This document shows, piece after piece, positions 26,989 through 35,337 of a DNA stretch of 64,000 nt (within the stretch, counting starts at the first letter, position 1; each line of letters opens with the position of its first letter). A model generated the notes under the pieces. The model did no database searches. It was given only the letters and a program-made list of their open reading frames with translations, and was not told the DNA's origin. Origin of the DNA: Acidimicrobiales bacterium. GTDB taxonomy: Bacteria; Actinomycetota; Acidimicrobiia; Acidimicrobiales; Poriferisodalaceae. The translations under genes and the position numbers were made by a program. The DNA is taken from assembly GCA_041394185.1 (NCBI GenBank), contig JAWKIQ010000003.1, positions 124,001 to 188,000 of the forward strand, read 5' to 3'.

Positions 26989-28296
26989 TCACCAAAATGT
27001 GGGAGAGGTACTGCGCGGGGGCTGAGAATCGCCTGCGGTGGCGGCCAGGTGGCGTCGCAGCTGGTCGAGCAGGCTGATGCAGCTGAACTGCCTGACGCGC
27101 TCGTGGTCACCCGGGAACTTCCAGGCGAATGTGTCGGTCGACGTTGCCGTGGAGATGGCCGCGAATATCTCGCCGGTGGGCTTTCCGGCGGCTACGGGGC
27201 CCACCGACGCCAGACCTATGTCGGCGCCGAATAGCGCCCTGGCCCCCTCGGCCAGTGCGCCGGCCTCGTCTGCTGAGGCGGGCTCGATCGCCGTCGAGGT
27301 CAGGCCGGCGGCCTCGAGCAACGCAGACCTGGCCTGGGCGGAACCCACGACGATGCCGCCCAGCATTGCCTGGGCCGAGCGAGCCAGAGACAACCGGCTG
27401 GCCATGTACCCGCCCGAGATCGTCTCGGCCACGGCGACGGTGCGGCCCGACCCCACCAAGGCGGCCGACACAACGGCCTCCATGTTGTCGTCGTCGAAGC
27501 CGAAGACGGTGTCGCCCAGCACCTCACATACGCGCTGTTGTTCGGTATCGAGCAGTTGCCCAACGGTTTGGAGGTCGGGCCCTTTGGCGGTGATCCGCAC
27601 CTTCAGACCTTCGACGCCGCTGGCCAGGATTGCGATGGTGGCATGACCCTGCTGGTCAAGCCGCTCGATCTCGTCGGCCAACAGTTCGGCCACGCCCGAC
27701 TCGGAGTGGCCCCAGGTTCGAACCACCCGGCTGGATATGACCGAGTCTGTTCCCGACCGCCTTCGCAGGTCGGCCAGAACGGTACCGGTCACCATCTGGC
27801 GCATCTCGAGGGGCACGCCAGGCACTGCGTAGATGACCTTGTCGACCACCTCTCCAGTCGGCTCGGTCCAGCGGATCGGGCAGACGAGGCCGGGGGCTGT
27901 TCCGGGCTGCTCGGCCATGGTTTGGGCACCCTCGGGCACCATGGCCTGCCTCAGGTTGTTCTCGGGCATTGCCCTGCCTCGGGCGGCGAACATCTGCCTG
28001 ATGCGTTCCTCGATGACCCCATCGCGCACCAGCTCGACACCCATCACATCGGCGATGACGTCACGGGTTATGTCGTCTTGGGTGGGACCCAGCCCACCAC
28101 ACACGATGACCGCGTCGCTGCGCGACAGCGCCAGCCGCAACGAGTCTGCGATGCGCTGCCAGTTGTCTCCGACCTTGGTCTGGAAGTGGCTGTCGATGCC
28201 CGCCGCCGCCAGCTGCTCGCCGATCCACGACGAGTTGGTGTCGACGATCTGTCCCAGCAGCAGTTCGGTTCCGACTGCTACGACCTCACACCGCAT
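26989..28296 (-). CDS. cinA: CinA-family protein with degenerate C-terminal PncC domain
   Basis: 435 residues. The N-terminal MoCF-like domain (COG1058) is well conserved: EVVAVGTELLLGQIVDTNSSWI, VIVCGGLGPTQDDITRD and VIYAVPGVPLEM. In CinA this domain hydrolyses pyrophosphate bonds such as ADP-ribose. The C-terminal PncC domain (NMN deamidase) is altered: AESCTGG reads AETISGG, the expected downstream Lys reads Arg (SAQARS) and the GIAGP motif reads SVGPVAAG, so deamidase activity is doubtful. ATG 28296 has a strong GGAGG overlapping the pgsA end. Confidence 0.93.
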   Translation of the reverse strand: MRCEVVAVGTELLLGQIVDTNSSWIGEQLAAAGIDSHFQTKVGDNWQRIADSLRLALSRSDAVIVCGGLGPTQDDITRDVIADVMGVELVRDGVIEERIRQMFAARGRAMPENNLRQAMVPEGAQTMAEQPGTAPGLVCPIRWTEPTGEVVDKVIYAVPGVPLEMRQMVTGTVLADLRRRSGTDSVISSRVVRTWGHSESGVAELLADEIERLDQQGHATIAILASGVEGLKVRITAKGPDLQTVGQLLDTEQQRVCEVLGDTVFGFDDDNMEAVVSAALVGSGRTVAVAETISGGYMASRLSLARSAQAMLGGIVVGSAQARSALLEAAGLTSTAIEPASADEAGALAEGARALFGADIGLASVGPVAAGKPTGEIFAAISTATSTDTFAWKFPGDHERVRQFSCISLLDQLRRHLAATAGDSQPPRSTSPTFW

Positions 28297-28298
28297 GA

Positions 28299-28847
28299 TC
28301 AACCTCCATAGGACGTGCCGGCTCGGGCGGCCGACAGGTACTGAGCTCCGGTGACGTACGTCAGCGCCACAGCGCTCCACAGCGTCGTCGTGGCTATCCA
28401 GTGTGCGTGCTCGGCCACCGGTGGCATAAGAGCAAAGCCCAACGCCCAGATCTGCACGGTCGTCTTGATCTTGGCGAGGAAGCTGGCGGGCACCGAGACG
28501 CCGTTGCGGCCCACCGTCGAGCGATACAGCGACATCGCCAGCTCGCGAAGTGCGATCAACGACACGGGAAGCCAGTGGAACTGGCCGACGGCCACGAAGG
28601 CAAACATCCCGCCCAACACGAAGACCTTGTCGACCAGGGGGTCGAGAAAAGCGCCTGACGCGGTGGTGCCGAACCGGCGGGCCAGCCATCCGTCGACTGC
28701 GTCGGTCAAAGCGATGGCAGCCCCGATGAAGAAGGTCACCCAATTGGGACCCTTGTCGGTGATCAACACGATGAACACCGGCGAGGCGAACAGGCGCGTC
28801 AGCGTCAACGCGTTCGCCAGGTTGATCACGGATCCGGGTTCGACCAC
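28299..28847 (-). CDS. pgsA: CDP-diacylglycerol--glycerol-3-phosphate phosphatidyltransferase (PgsA-like)
   Basis: Integral membrane enzyme of the CDP-alcohol phosphatidyltransferase family, 182 residues with about five spans. The complete motif D-G-x2-A-R-x8-G-x3-D-x3-D is seen in DGWLARRFGTTASGAFLDPLVDK. Position between rimO and cinA is typical of actinobacterial pgsA. Phosphatidylglycerophosphate as product is the likely call; other CDP-alcohol acceptors cannot be excluded. GTG start preceded by GGGAGAAG. Confidence 0.92.
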   Translation of the reverse strand: MVEPGSVINLANALTLTRLFASPVFIVLITDKGPNWVTFFIGAAIALTDAVDGWLARRFGTTASGAFLDPLVDKVFVLGGMFAFVAVGQFHWLPVSLIALRELAMSLYRSTVGRNGVSVPASFLAKIKTTVQIWALGFALMPPVAEHAHWIATTTLWSAVALTYVTGAQYLSAARAGTSYGG

Positions 28848-28881
28848 GGGGCTTCGACTTCTCCCAACCGCCAGAGGTTTC

Positions 28882-30177
28882 TCAGACCGGTTCGGCTATG
28901 AGATCTGGCCCATCGGAGTCTGTCACGCGAACCATGCAGAGGCTGCCCGTCTGGAGCTGTTCTGGCACCAGGACAACCCCGTCGATCTCGGGAGCCTCGC
29001 GATGTGACCGCGCCACACCGGGCTCGTCGACCAAGACCTCCATCGTTTGGCCGATCAGGGCCGAGCGACGCTCGAAGGTGATGCGGTCTTGCATCTCGGT
29101 CAGCTCTGACAGACGCTCTGACATGAGGCCCTCGGGAACTTCACCGTCGAGGTCGGCGGCGTACGTGCCCTGCTCGCGCGAGTACGAGAAGAAGCCACAC
29201 CAATCGAGCTGGGCGGCCTGTACGAAGTCGAGGAGCCTCGAGTGATCGTCTTCGGTCTCGCCCGGATAGCCGACGATGAAGTTCGACCGCAGCGCCGCAT
29301 CGGGGGCCAGATTGCGGATGTGCTCGATGCGGTCGAGGAACTTGTCGCCGTTGCCCCAACGTCGCATCCGCCGCACCAGTGGCGCCGATACGTGCTGCAA
29401 CGAGAGGTCGAAGTAGGGCACGCCCGACCCGACGATGACATCGATGAGGGCGTCGTTGAGGTCGGACGGGTACAGGTACAACAGGCGAACCCGGTCGACC
29501 ATGTCGGCCACCGCCCGGACCAACCCGACGATGTCTCCGGCCCGACCCACGTCCTTGCCGAACGAGGCCAGGTCTTGGGCCACCAGCACCACCTCGCGCA
29601 CGTTCAACTGCTCGACCTCGGCGACGATGTCGTCGATCGAACGGCTTCGCTGCGGCCCCCGGAAAGAAGGAATGGCGCAGAATCCGCATTTGCGGTCGCA
29701 GCCCTCGGCGACCTTCACGTAGGCCCACGGTCGGGTGCTGGCAGGTCGGGGCAGGTTGAGCAGGTCGAGTGCCGGCGGCTGGGGAGCCGAGCGGCGCGTC
29801 GGGCCAAGGCTCACCTGCACACGGGTTGCGGCCGGTTCGGGCGGCGGAGCGAGCATGGGACCACCGAAGCCCACCACAGCGTCGACCTCGGGCAGGGCCT
29901 CGGCCAGTTCGTCGCCGTATCGCTCGGCCATACACCCGGTGACCACGAGCCTGGAACCCTGACGTCTCGCCTGGTCGAGCGCCAGGATCGTGTCGATCGA
30001 TTCCTGGCGGGCCGACTCGATGAAGGCGCAGGTGTTGACGACGATGAGGTCGGCGTCGCCGGCGTGGTCGACCGCGGCCATGCCCTCGGCCAGCAGGGTT
30101 CCTTCGACCTTGTCTGAGTCGACCTCGTTCTTCGGGCAGCCCAATGTGACGAGGTGGTATCGGCGCGAGTGCGACAT
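28882..30177 (-). CDS. rimO: Ribosomal protein S12 methylthiotransferase
   Basis: Radical SAM enzyme that methylthiolates an Asp of ribosomal protein S12. 431 residues: UPF0004 domain with LVTLGCPKNEVDSDK, radical SAM site GCDRKCGFCAIPSFRGPQRSR and a C-terminal TRAM domain. TLGCPKN and the AIPSFRG loop separate it from MiaB (TFGCQMN, IVPAVRG). ATG 30177 has both a GGAG and a TAGCCT -10-like box just upstream. Divergent from the lipoprotein gene, with only 27 bp between starts. Confidence 0.96.
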   Translation of the reverse strand: MSHSRRYHLVTLGCPKNEVDSDKVEGTLLAEGMAAVDHAGDADLIVVNTCAFIESARQESIDTILALDQARRQGSRLVVTGCMAERYGDELAEALPEVDAVVGFGGPMLAPPPEPAATRVQVSLGPTRRSAPQPPALDLLNLPRPASTRPWAYVKVAEGCDRKCGFCAIPSFRGPQRSRSIDDIVAEVEQLNVREVVLVAQDLASFGKDVGRAGDIVGLVRAVADMVDRVRLLYLYPSDLNDALIDVIVGSGVPYFDLSLQHVSAPLVRRMRRWGNGDKFLDRIEHIRNLAPDAALRSNFIVGYPGETEDDHSRLLDFVQAAQLDWCGFFSYSREQGTYAADLDGEVPEGLMSERLSELTEMQDRITFERRSALIGQTMEVLVDEPGVARSHREAPEIDGVVLVPEQLQTGSLCMVRVTDSDGPDLIAEPV

Positions 30178-30186
30178 CGGCTCCAG

Positions 30187-30196
30187 AGGCTACCTT
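30187..30196. promoter_or_regulatory. Overlapping divergent -10 boxes for rimO and the lipoprotein hydrolase
   Basis: The minus-strand box TAGCCT (30192-30187) is 9 nt before rimO. The plus-strand box TACCTT (30191-30196) is 8 nt before the ATG at 30205. They share the two bases at 30191-30192, so polymerase could probably melt only one direction at a time. Inferred from spacing alone. Confidence 0.5.
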
Positions 30197-30204
30197 CGAC
30201 GTCG

Positions 30205-31782
30205 ATGAGACGTGCCCTGATGTTTCTGCTAGCGCTGTCGATGCTCGCCTCTGGCTGCTCGGGTTCGGGCTCTGACGACCAGTCCACGACCACTGCGCCG
30301 ATCTCCGATGGCGGCCCGGACGACACAGCTGCCGACGACACAACCACCGACGGCACAGCCAATGACGATCAGGGCTCGGGCAGCGGGCCCGACCGGCCCG
30401 ACGATGACCTCGCCTGGTCGCAATGCGGCCGCCTCGAGTGCACCACCGTGGATGTGCCCATGGACTATGGGGCGAGCGCCGGGCCAGAAACACTCGAGAT
30501 CGAGGTTGCGCGGGTCAGCGCCGACGGCGAACCCGACGACTATCGCGGGGCCCTTTTCATCAACCCCGGCGGCCCGGGGGTCAGCGCTGTCGAGTTCCTC
30601 GACTTCGCACACGACGGTTACCTTCCGGCCGAGCTCACCGACCACTTCGATCTGATTGCGTTCGATCCGCGTGGAGTGGGCAACTCCGAGCCGACATTCG
30701 AGTGCGGGCTCGACGGCGATTGGGTGGTCATCACAAACGCCATCGATGGGCTGGCCGACACGCCTGAAGAGGTCGAACTGGCCGAACTGTCGACACAGCA
30801 GTGCGTCGACTCGATGGGAGCCGTGGCCGGCCTGTTGCACACCGAGTTCGTGGCCCGCGACATGGACGCGGTTCGCGAAGCCCTCGGCTTCGAAGAGCTC
30901 AGCTACCTGGGCTACTCGTACGGGTCGGCCATAGGCGTTTGGTACGCCAGCCTGTTTCCAGATCGGGTGAGGGCAATGGTGCTGGACGGAGCCAACAACC
31001 CCATAGACCCGGCCGACACCACCGAGCAGCGGATCGAGAGCGCCATGGAGGAACTGGTTCCGCTGGAGGCGCGGCTGCGCCAGGCGATCGAGGCGTGCAA
31101 CGACGCGACCTGCCCGATATGGAACGAGGGCGACCCCATCGCCTATTTCGAGCAGGCCACGGCCAAGCTCGACCTGGTCGACACCTACCTGGGTGGTGTG
31201 CCGTTCGCCGGCGCGCTGGGTGTAATCACCACGCTCTACAGCGAGCAGACGTGGCCATTGCTGTGGGACGCGCTGGAAGACCTCGTCGAGTTCGACGACC
31301 CGTCGATTCTGGGCGAACTGGCGCTGTTCCAGCTGGACGACCCTGGGCAGCCCTCGTTCACCGGCTACGTGAATTGTCTCGACAGCTGGTCGATCTACCC
31401 AGACGTCGATCGGGCCGAACGCCTCGATGACACGATCGCCCTCGGCGAGCGGGTGGCCGCCGATCTTCCGTTGCTGGCCGCAATGGACACCATCGCGTTC
31501 GACCAGTGCCCGTTCCTCGACTCGATAGCTCCCGCTCCCAGCCCTGTCGCCCTCGACGGTGGTGACGTCACGATCGTGGTAGTGGGCAACCACGACGACC
31601 CAGTGACACCGTTCACCGAATCCGAGGAGCTGGCCTTCGACACGTTGGCCGACGGTCGCCTGATCGAGGTGACCCACCCCGAGCACACCGTTTATCCCAA
31701 CAACGACTGCGTCAAAGAGCTGGTCGACAGCACCCTCATCGATGGTCGGCCTCCCGCCGAGCCGCTTACCAGTTGCGGGTAG
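30205..31782 (+). CDS. Secreted lipoprotein, alpha/beta hydrolase of the TAP-like peptidase family
   Basis: 525 residues. Lipobox LASGC near residue 18 after a short hydrophobic signal, then an Asp/Thr-rich linker to about residue 65. The hydrolase core has an oxyanion region (NPGGPGVSAVEF), FDPRGVGNSEP, nucleophile Ser in GYSYGS, catalytic Asp in GNHDDPVTPF and His in HPEHTVY; the C-terminal TAP-like domain is present. Family members remove tripeptides or hydrolyse esters; substrate here unknown. Lipid-anchored outside the membrane. Confidence 0.88.
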   Translation: MRRALMFLLALSMLASGCSGSGSDDQSTTTAPISDGGPDDTAADDTTTDGTANDDQGSGSGPDRPDDDLAWSQCGRLECTTVDVPMDYGASAGPETLEIEVARVSADGEPDDYRGALFINPGGPGVSAVEFLDFAHDGYLPAELTDHFDLIAFDPRGVGNSEPTFECGLDGDWVVITNAIDGLADTPEEVELAELSTQQCVDSMGAVAGLLHTEFVARDMDAVREALGFEELSYLGYSYGSAIGVWYASLFPDRVRAMVLDGANNPIDPADTTEQRIESAMEELVPLEARLRQAIEACNDATCPIWNEGDPIAYFEQATAKLDLVDTYLGGVPFAGALGVITTLYSEQTWPLLWDALEDLVEFDDPSILGELALFQLDDPGQPSFTGYVNCLDSWSIYPDVDRAERLDDTIALGERVAADLPLLAAMDTIAFDQCPFLDSIAPAPSPVALDGGDVTIVVVGNHDDPVTPFTESEELAFDTLADGRLIEVTHPEHTVYPNNDCVKELVDSTLIDGRPPAEPLTSCG

Positions 31783-31845
31783 GCCCAACGCGCGCCGCGT
31801 CACGGTAGCGTCTGGCCTCTAGCAGCAGCGGCAGACGGAGCAGCA

Positions 31846-32670
31846 ATGGGACGCATCAGGAACACCCTCGAACTGGCCAAGGTCTCTTGGCGGGTTCTGA
31901 TGCAGGACCGCGAGCTGTTGTGGATACCGGTTCTGTCGATGGTGGCGTCGCTGGTGCTGTTGGCAGTTCTGGCCGTTCCCGCTTTCGCAATGCTCGACAC
32001 CACATCAGCAGACGACTCGGTCAGTCCGGGCCTTGCCTTCATCGGTCTGCTGGCGGCTTTGGGCATGAGCATCATCGCCGTCTTTTTCAACGGCGCCCTG
32101 GTCGGAGCAGCCCACGACCGCATGACCGGCGGTGACCCCACTGTGTCCAGTGCCATCTCCACCGCCGTCAGCCGCCTGGGCGGCCTGGTGCCGTGGGCGC
32201 TGATAACCGCCACCGTGGGGCTCGTCCTGCAGGCGATCCGCGAGCGGTCGGGCGCCCTCGGCAGAATCGTCACGGGCATCGCCGGCGCCGCTTGGGAGGT
32301 TGTCACCTTCCTCGTGATCCCGGCGATCGTCATCGATGGTCTGGGCGCCGTCGACGGTGTCAAACGATCCGGAGCGCTGTTGAAGCGAACATGGGGCGAG
32401 AATCTCGCCGCCCGCGTGGGCTTTGGTCTGGTCGGATTTCTTGCAGCCTTGCCACTGCTGGTGATCGTCGCCCTGCTGGTGTCCAGCGGGTCGACGGCCC
32501 TGTTGGTCGTCGGCATAGTCATCGCCGTGGTCGGCTTCGCTTTGATCAGTGTCGTGATGACCGCCCTCAACGCCATCTTCCAGACCGCCCTGTACATGTA
32601 TGCGACAACCGGCGAGACCCCGTCGGCCTTTCGCGGCACTGGCCTTCCCCAGACCTTCCAGACGAGGTGA
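31846..32670 (+). CDS. DUF6159-like polytopic membrane protein
   Basis: 274 residues with about six membrane spans. The start NTLELAKVSWRVLMQDRELLWIPVLS and the internal FFNGALVGAAHDRMTGGDP and AVDGVKRSGALLKRTWGENL match a family of actinobacterial and archaeal membrane proteins annotated as DUF6159. Function unknown. ATG follows GGAG by 5 nt, and a TAGCGT box about 40 nt upstream could be its -10 element. Five bases separate it from the LLM oxidoreductase, so they are probably co-transcribed. Confidence 0.75.
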   Translation: MGRIRNTLELAKVSWRVLMQDRELLWIPVLSMVASLVLLAVLAVPAFAMLDTTSADDSVSPGLAFIGLLAALGMSIIAVFFNGALVGAAHDRMTGGDPTVSSAISTAVSRLGGLVPWALITATVGLVLQAIRERSGALGRIVTGIAGAAWEVVTFLVIPAIVIDGLGAVDGVKRSGALLKRTWGENLAARVGFGLVGFLAALPLLVIVALLVSSGSTALLVVGIVIAVVGFALISVVMTALNAIFQTALYMYATTGETPSAFRGTGLPQTFQTR

Positions 32671-32675
32671 CTTCG

Positions 32676-33485
32676 ATGTCTTCAGCTCCCAGACCCACCC
32701 GGATCGGCGTGCAGATAGCTCCGCAACACGCTTCCTACGACGAGCTTCGGGCGATCGTGCTGCAGCTCGAAGCGATGGGCGTCGATGTCGTTTTCAACTG
32801 GGACCACTTCTTTCCACTGTTCGGTGATCCCGATGGCCTGCACTTCGAGTCGTGGACAATGCTGGCCTCGATGGCCGAGGCCACCAGCCGCGTCGAATTC
32901 GGCCCACTGGTGAACTGCAACAGCTACCGCAACCCCGACCTGCAGGCCGACATGGCACGGACCATCGACCACATCAGCGCCAAGGGCGGCACCGGCCGCT
33001 TCATATTCGGAACCGGTTCGGGTTGGTTCGAACGAGACTACGACCAGTACGGCTACAGCTTCGGCACCGCGGGCGGACGCCTCGATGCGCTGTCGGACGA
33101 CCTACCCCGAATCCGCCGCCGCTGGGAGCAACTGAACCCCGCACCCACTCGCAAGATCCCGATCTTGATCGGTGGCGGAGGCGAGCGTAAGACGTTGCGC
33201 ATCGTCGCACAGCACGCCGACATCTGGCACAGCTTCTCCGACCCCCAGACCCTCGAGCACAAGCTCTCGGTGCTGCGAGGGCACTGCGATGCTGTCGGAC
33301 GCAACCTGTCCGACATCGAGCTGTCGGGCTCGGCCGCAGCGGCTTCGCCGGGCGAGCCGGACATCGAGCGACTCGAACAACACAGGTCGTTGGGGGTGAG
33401 CCTGTTCGTGTTCGGCATCTCTGCCCCAGACCCCGACCTGGCCACGGTGGAGGCCCTGTTGGCCTGGCGCGACTCGCTGGGCTGA
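32676..33485 (+). CDS. LLM-class F420-dependent oxidoreductase
   Basis: 269 residues, second luciferase-like enzyme in the window. Family features: RIGVQIAPQHASY at the N-terminus, GVDVVFNWDHFFP, FGPLVNCNSYRNPDLQA, RFIFGTGSGWFERDY and ILIGGGGERKTLRIVA. It is shorter at the C-terminus than the 5328 enzyme. ATG 32676 has GAGGTGA upstream and lies 5 nt after the membrane protein. F420 use is inferred from subgroup resemblance; substrate unknown. Confidence 0.87.
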   Translation: MSSAPRPTRIGVQIAPQHASYDELRAIVLQLEAMGVDVVFNWDHFFPLFGDPDGLHFESWTMLASMAEATSRVEFGPLVNCNSYRNPDLQADMARTIDHISAKGGTGRFIFGTGSGWFERDYDQYGYSFGTAGGRLDALSDDLPRIRRRWEQLNPAPTRKIPILIGGGGERKTLRIVAQHADIWHSFSDPQTLEHKLSVLRGHCDAVGRNLSDIELSGSAAAASPGEPDIERLEQHRSLGVSLFVFGISAPDPDLATVEALLAWRDSLG

Positions 33486-33502
33486 CGCAGCCTGCTCGTC
33501 AG
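33482..33502. terminator. Hairpin spanning two convergent stop codons
   Basis: CTGACG (33482-33487) pairs with CGTCAG (33497-33502) around a 9-nt loop. Each arm contains one of the facing stop codons, that of the LLM oxidoreductase and that of the pirin. There is no T-run, so bidirectional termination is only a possibility. Confidence 0.3.
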
Positions 33503-34500
33503 TCGACCTGGCGGGCGAACCTGGCGGGGTCGGCGCCGTGCACCGGGTCTGAACTGGGCCACGGCCAGCCCCCGAACCCCGTCGCTTGATAGTCGTCGAA
33601 TGCCTGCTGGATCTCGGCCCTGTTGTTCATGACGAACGGGCCATAGCTGGCCACCGGTTCGCCTATGGGCCGCCCCTGCAGAACCAACAATTCGACGGCG
33701 TCTTCCCCGGCTTCGACCCGGCAGGCTCGCGAACAGTCGATGACCGCACCGCTGTAGCGGTCGAGGCGATGCCCGTCGAACATCACGTGGCCGCCCTCGA
33801 ACAGATACGCCACCCTGCGGGTGTCGAAATGGTTGGCGGGGGCCAGATCGACCGAGGCGCCTGGATCGAGGACCACGTGCCAAACAGCCACATCCGAATC
33901 GTCTCTCGACGCCCACGAAGAGGGCGGCGGGGCTGGCGCCGTGGCGTCTCCCACCGAACCGGCCACCACGGTGACGGTCGCCGCGCGGCCTTGGTCGTCG
34001 ACCGTCTCGACCTTGGGTATGTCGTCGGCCCAAAACATCGAGAAGTGGGGGTCGGCCATCTTGTCTGAAGCCGCGAGGTTCACCCAGATCTGGAACAGTT
34101 CGAGCGTGTTGCCCTCGGGCAGGTCGAGCAGGGGAAACATCTCCGAGTGCACGATGCCTCGCCCAGCCGTGAGCCACTGGGCGTCTCCACGCCCATATCT
34201 GGCCGCCGCGCCCAGCGAGTCCGAGTGGTCTACCAGGCCTCGCCTGACATAGGTGAGGGTCTCGAAGCCCCGGTGGGGATGCGACGGAAAGCCCGGTACG
34301 TGGGTTCCGTGGTACATGCTCCAGCCGTCGCGAGAGCTGAAGTCAGAACCGATCTGGCGCCCTTCGAGCGAGGCGGCCGGACCCATCTGTCCGTCGCTGG
34401 CCGGATAGTGGTCGAGGTGATGAACGCAGAACAGGAACGGGTCGATGGTGGGCCATTGATCGCCGAGGGCAAACGTCTGGAGGATCGGTGAAGCCGACAT
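33499..34500 (-). CDS. Pirin family protein
   Basis: Bicupin of the pirin family, 333 residues. Metal-binding cupin motif FPSHPHRGFETLTYV with a later His/Glu pair in AGRGIVHSEMF, and GDAQWLTAG between them, as in YhhW-type quercetin-degrading pirins. Second cupin about 190-290. Role in this organism unknown; pirins serve as dioxygenases or redox-sensing cofactors. Own -10 box TAGGGT lies 6 nt before the ATG, so it is probably transcribed separately from gntR. Confidence 0.9.
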   Translation of the reverse strand: MSASPILQTFALGDQWPTIDPFLFCVHHLDHYPASDGQMGPAASLEGRQIGSDFSSRDGWSMYHGTHVPGFPSHPHRGFETLTYVRRGLVDHSDSLGAAARYGRGDAQWLTAGRGIVHSEMFPLLDLPEGNTLELFQIWVNLAASDKMADPHFSMFWADDIPKVETVDDQGRAATVTVVAGSVGDATAPAPPPSSWASRDDSDVAVWHVVLDPGASVDLAPANHFDTRRVAYLFEGGHVMFDGHRLDRYSGAVIDCSRACRVEAGEDAVELLVLQGRPIGEPVASYGPFVMNNRAEIQQAFDDYQATGFGGWPWPSSDPVHGADPARFARQVD

Positions 34501-34506
34501 TGGGTC

Positions 34507-34512
34507 ACCCTA
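34507..34512 (-). promoter_or_regulatory. -10 box before the pirin gene
   Basis: TAGGGT on the minus strand, 6 nt before the ATG at 34500, with no Shine-Dalgarno sequence: a leaderless candidate. Confidence 0.45.
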
Positions 34513-34542
34513 CCCAGACGGCCGGGTGGATCGTTGGGTCGT

Positions 34543-35301
34543 TCAGGAGGCGGTGAGGGTGAGGCCCGCGCCCGAACCGGCCGACCAGTCGGCGACGAAC
34601 CGATAGCGATCGCCGCGGATGATGGTGACGCGCCACTCGATGGGTGTGCCGTCGTGAAGACCCAGCCGCTCGAGGTGGAAGGCAGCGTCGGTCTTTCGCA
34701 ACCCCAGAAGCTCGCGGTCACCCGCCGACGGGATGATGGGGCTGAGCCGCTCCCATCCATTGTCGGGTCGAACGCCCGCTGTGCGCTCGAGTTCGTCGTA
34801 GAGCGCAGTCCGCGAGAAGTCGACGTCCAGCAGGCACTCGCCTACCGATCGAGGCAGCCAGGCCCGATCCAGCGCCAGGGGTTGGTCGTCGGCCAGGCGC
34901 AGACGTTCGACATAAACCAGCTCGGCGTCTTCATCGAGATCGAGGGCTGCAGCGGCCACCGTGTTGGTGCACACCGTCAGCTTCAGCACCTGGCTGGTCT
35001 GGGAAGCACCGGTGGCCTCGATCGACTGAAACAGGCTGTACAGCTGCCCCAACGGCTGCTCGAACTCGGTGCGATTCACAACGGTGCCGCGGCCTCGCTC
35101 GCGCTTCAGCACGCCCGTGCGGTTCAGGTGCCGGATGGCCTCTCTGACGGTGTGGCGACTGACCCCGTACTGTTCGACCAACTCGGCGTCGGTGGCAAAC
35201 CTCTCCGCGAACTCGTCGTTTTCGAGGCGCTGCCTGAGGTCTGCTTCCAGCTGAGCCCACAAAGGCATCGGGCTCTCACGATCGAGCGTCGCTGCCGGCA
35301 T
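34543..35301 (-). CDS. GntR-family (HutC subfamily) transcriptional regulator
   Basis: 252 residues from ATG 35301, which has AAGGAG upstream. N-terminal winged helix-turn-helix (about 12-75, FATDAELVEQYGVSRHTVREAIRHL, RGRGTVV) and a C-terminal UTRA ligand domain (about 85-245, VYVERLRLADDQPLALDRAWLP). UTRA regulators bind small effectors such as sugar derivatives. It is the last gene of an SMP-30/MFS/GntR run and likely controls it. A 16-bp palindrome sits just upstream of its ribosome binding site. Confidence 0.92.
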   Translation of the reverse strand: MPAATLDRESPMPLWAQLEADLRQRLENDEFAERFATDAELVEQYGVSRHTVREAIRHLNRTGVLKRERGRGTVVNRTEFEQPLGQLYSLFQSIEATGASQTSQVLKLTVCTNTVAAAALDLDEDAELVYVERLRLADDQPLALDRAWLPRSVGECLLDVDFSRTALYDELERTAGVRPDNGWERLSPIIPSAGDRELLGLRKTDAAFHLERLGLHDGTPIEWRVTIIRGDRYRFVADWSAGSGAGLTLTAS

Positions 35302-35315
35302 GGCCTCACTCCTTG

Positions 35316-35331
35316 TGATTGCAGACAATCA
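35316..35331. promoter_or_regulatory. 16-bp palindrome, candidate GntR operator
   Basis: TGATTG-CAGA-CAATCA has perfect 6-bp arms and lies in the 36-bp gap between the MFS stop and the gntR start, immediately upstream of AAGGAG. Two more copies of its TTGTCTG core occur at 35350-35356 and 35379-35385 in the opposite orientation. It may be an operator for autoregulation or a hairpin in the mRNA. Confidence 0.45.
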
Positions 35332-35337
35332 ATGCGG

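Noticed and set aside
28848..28881. Possible tRNA or small RNA in short gaps of the backbone
   Set aside because: Checked the intergenic gaps by eye; no cloverleaf or T-loop sequence seen, and most gaps are under 170 bp.
34501..34542. Operon continuity from gntR into the pirin gene
   Set aside because: The 42-bp gap contains a TAGGGT box at leaderless spacing before the pirin ATG, so a separate transcript is more likely.
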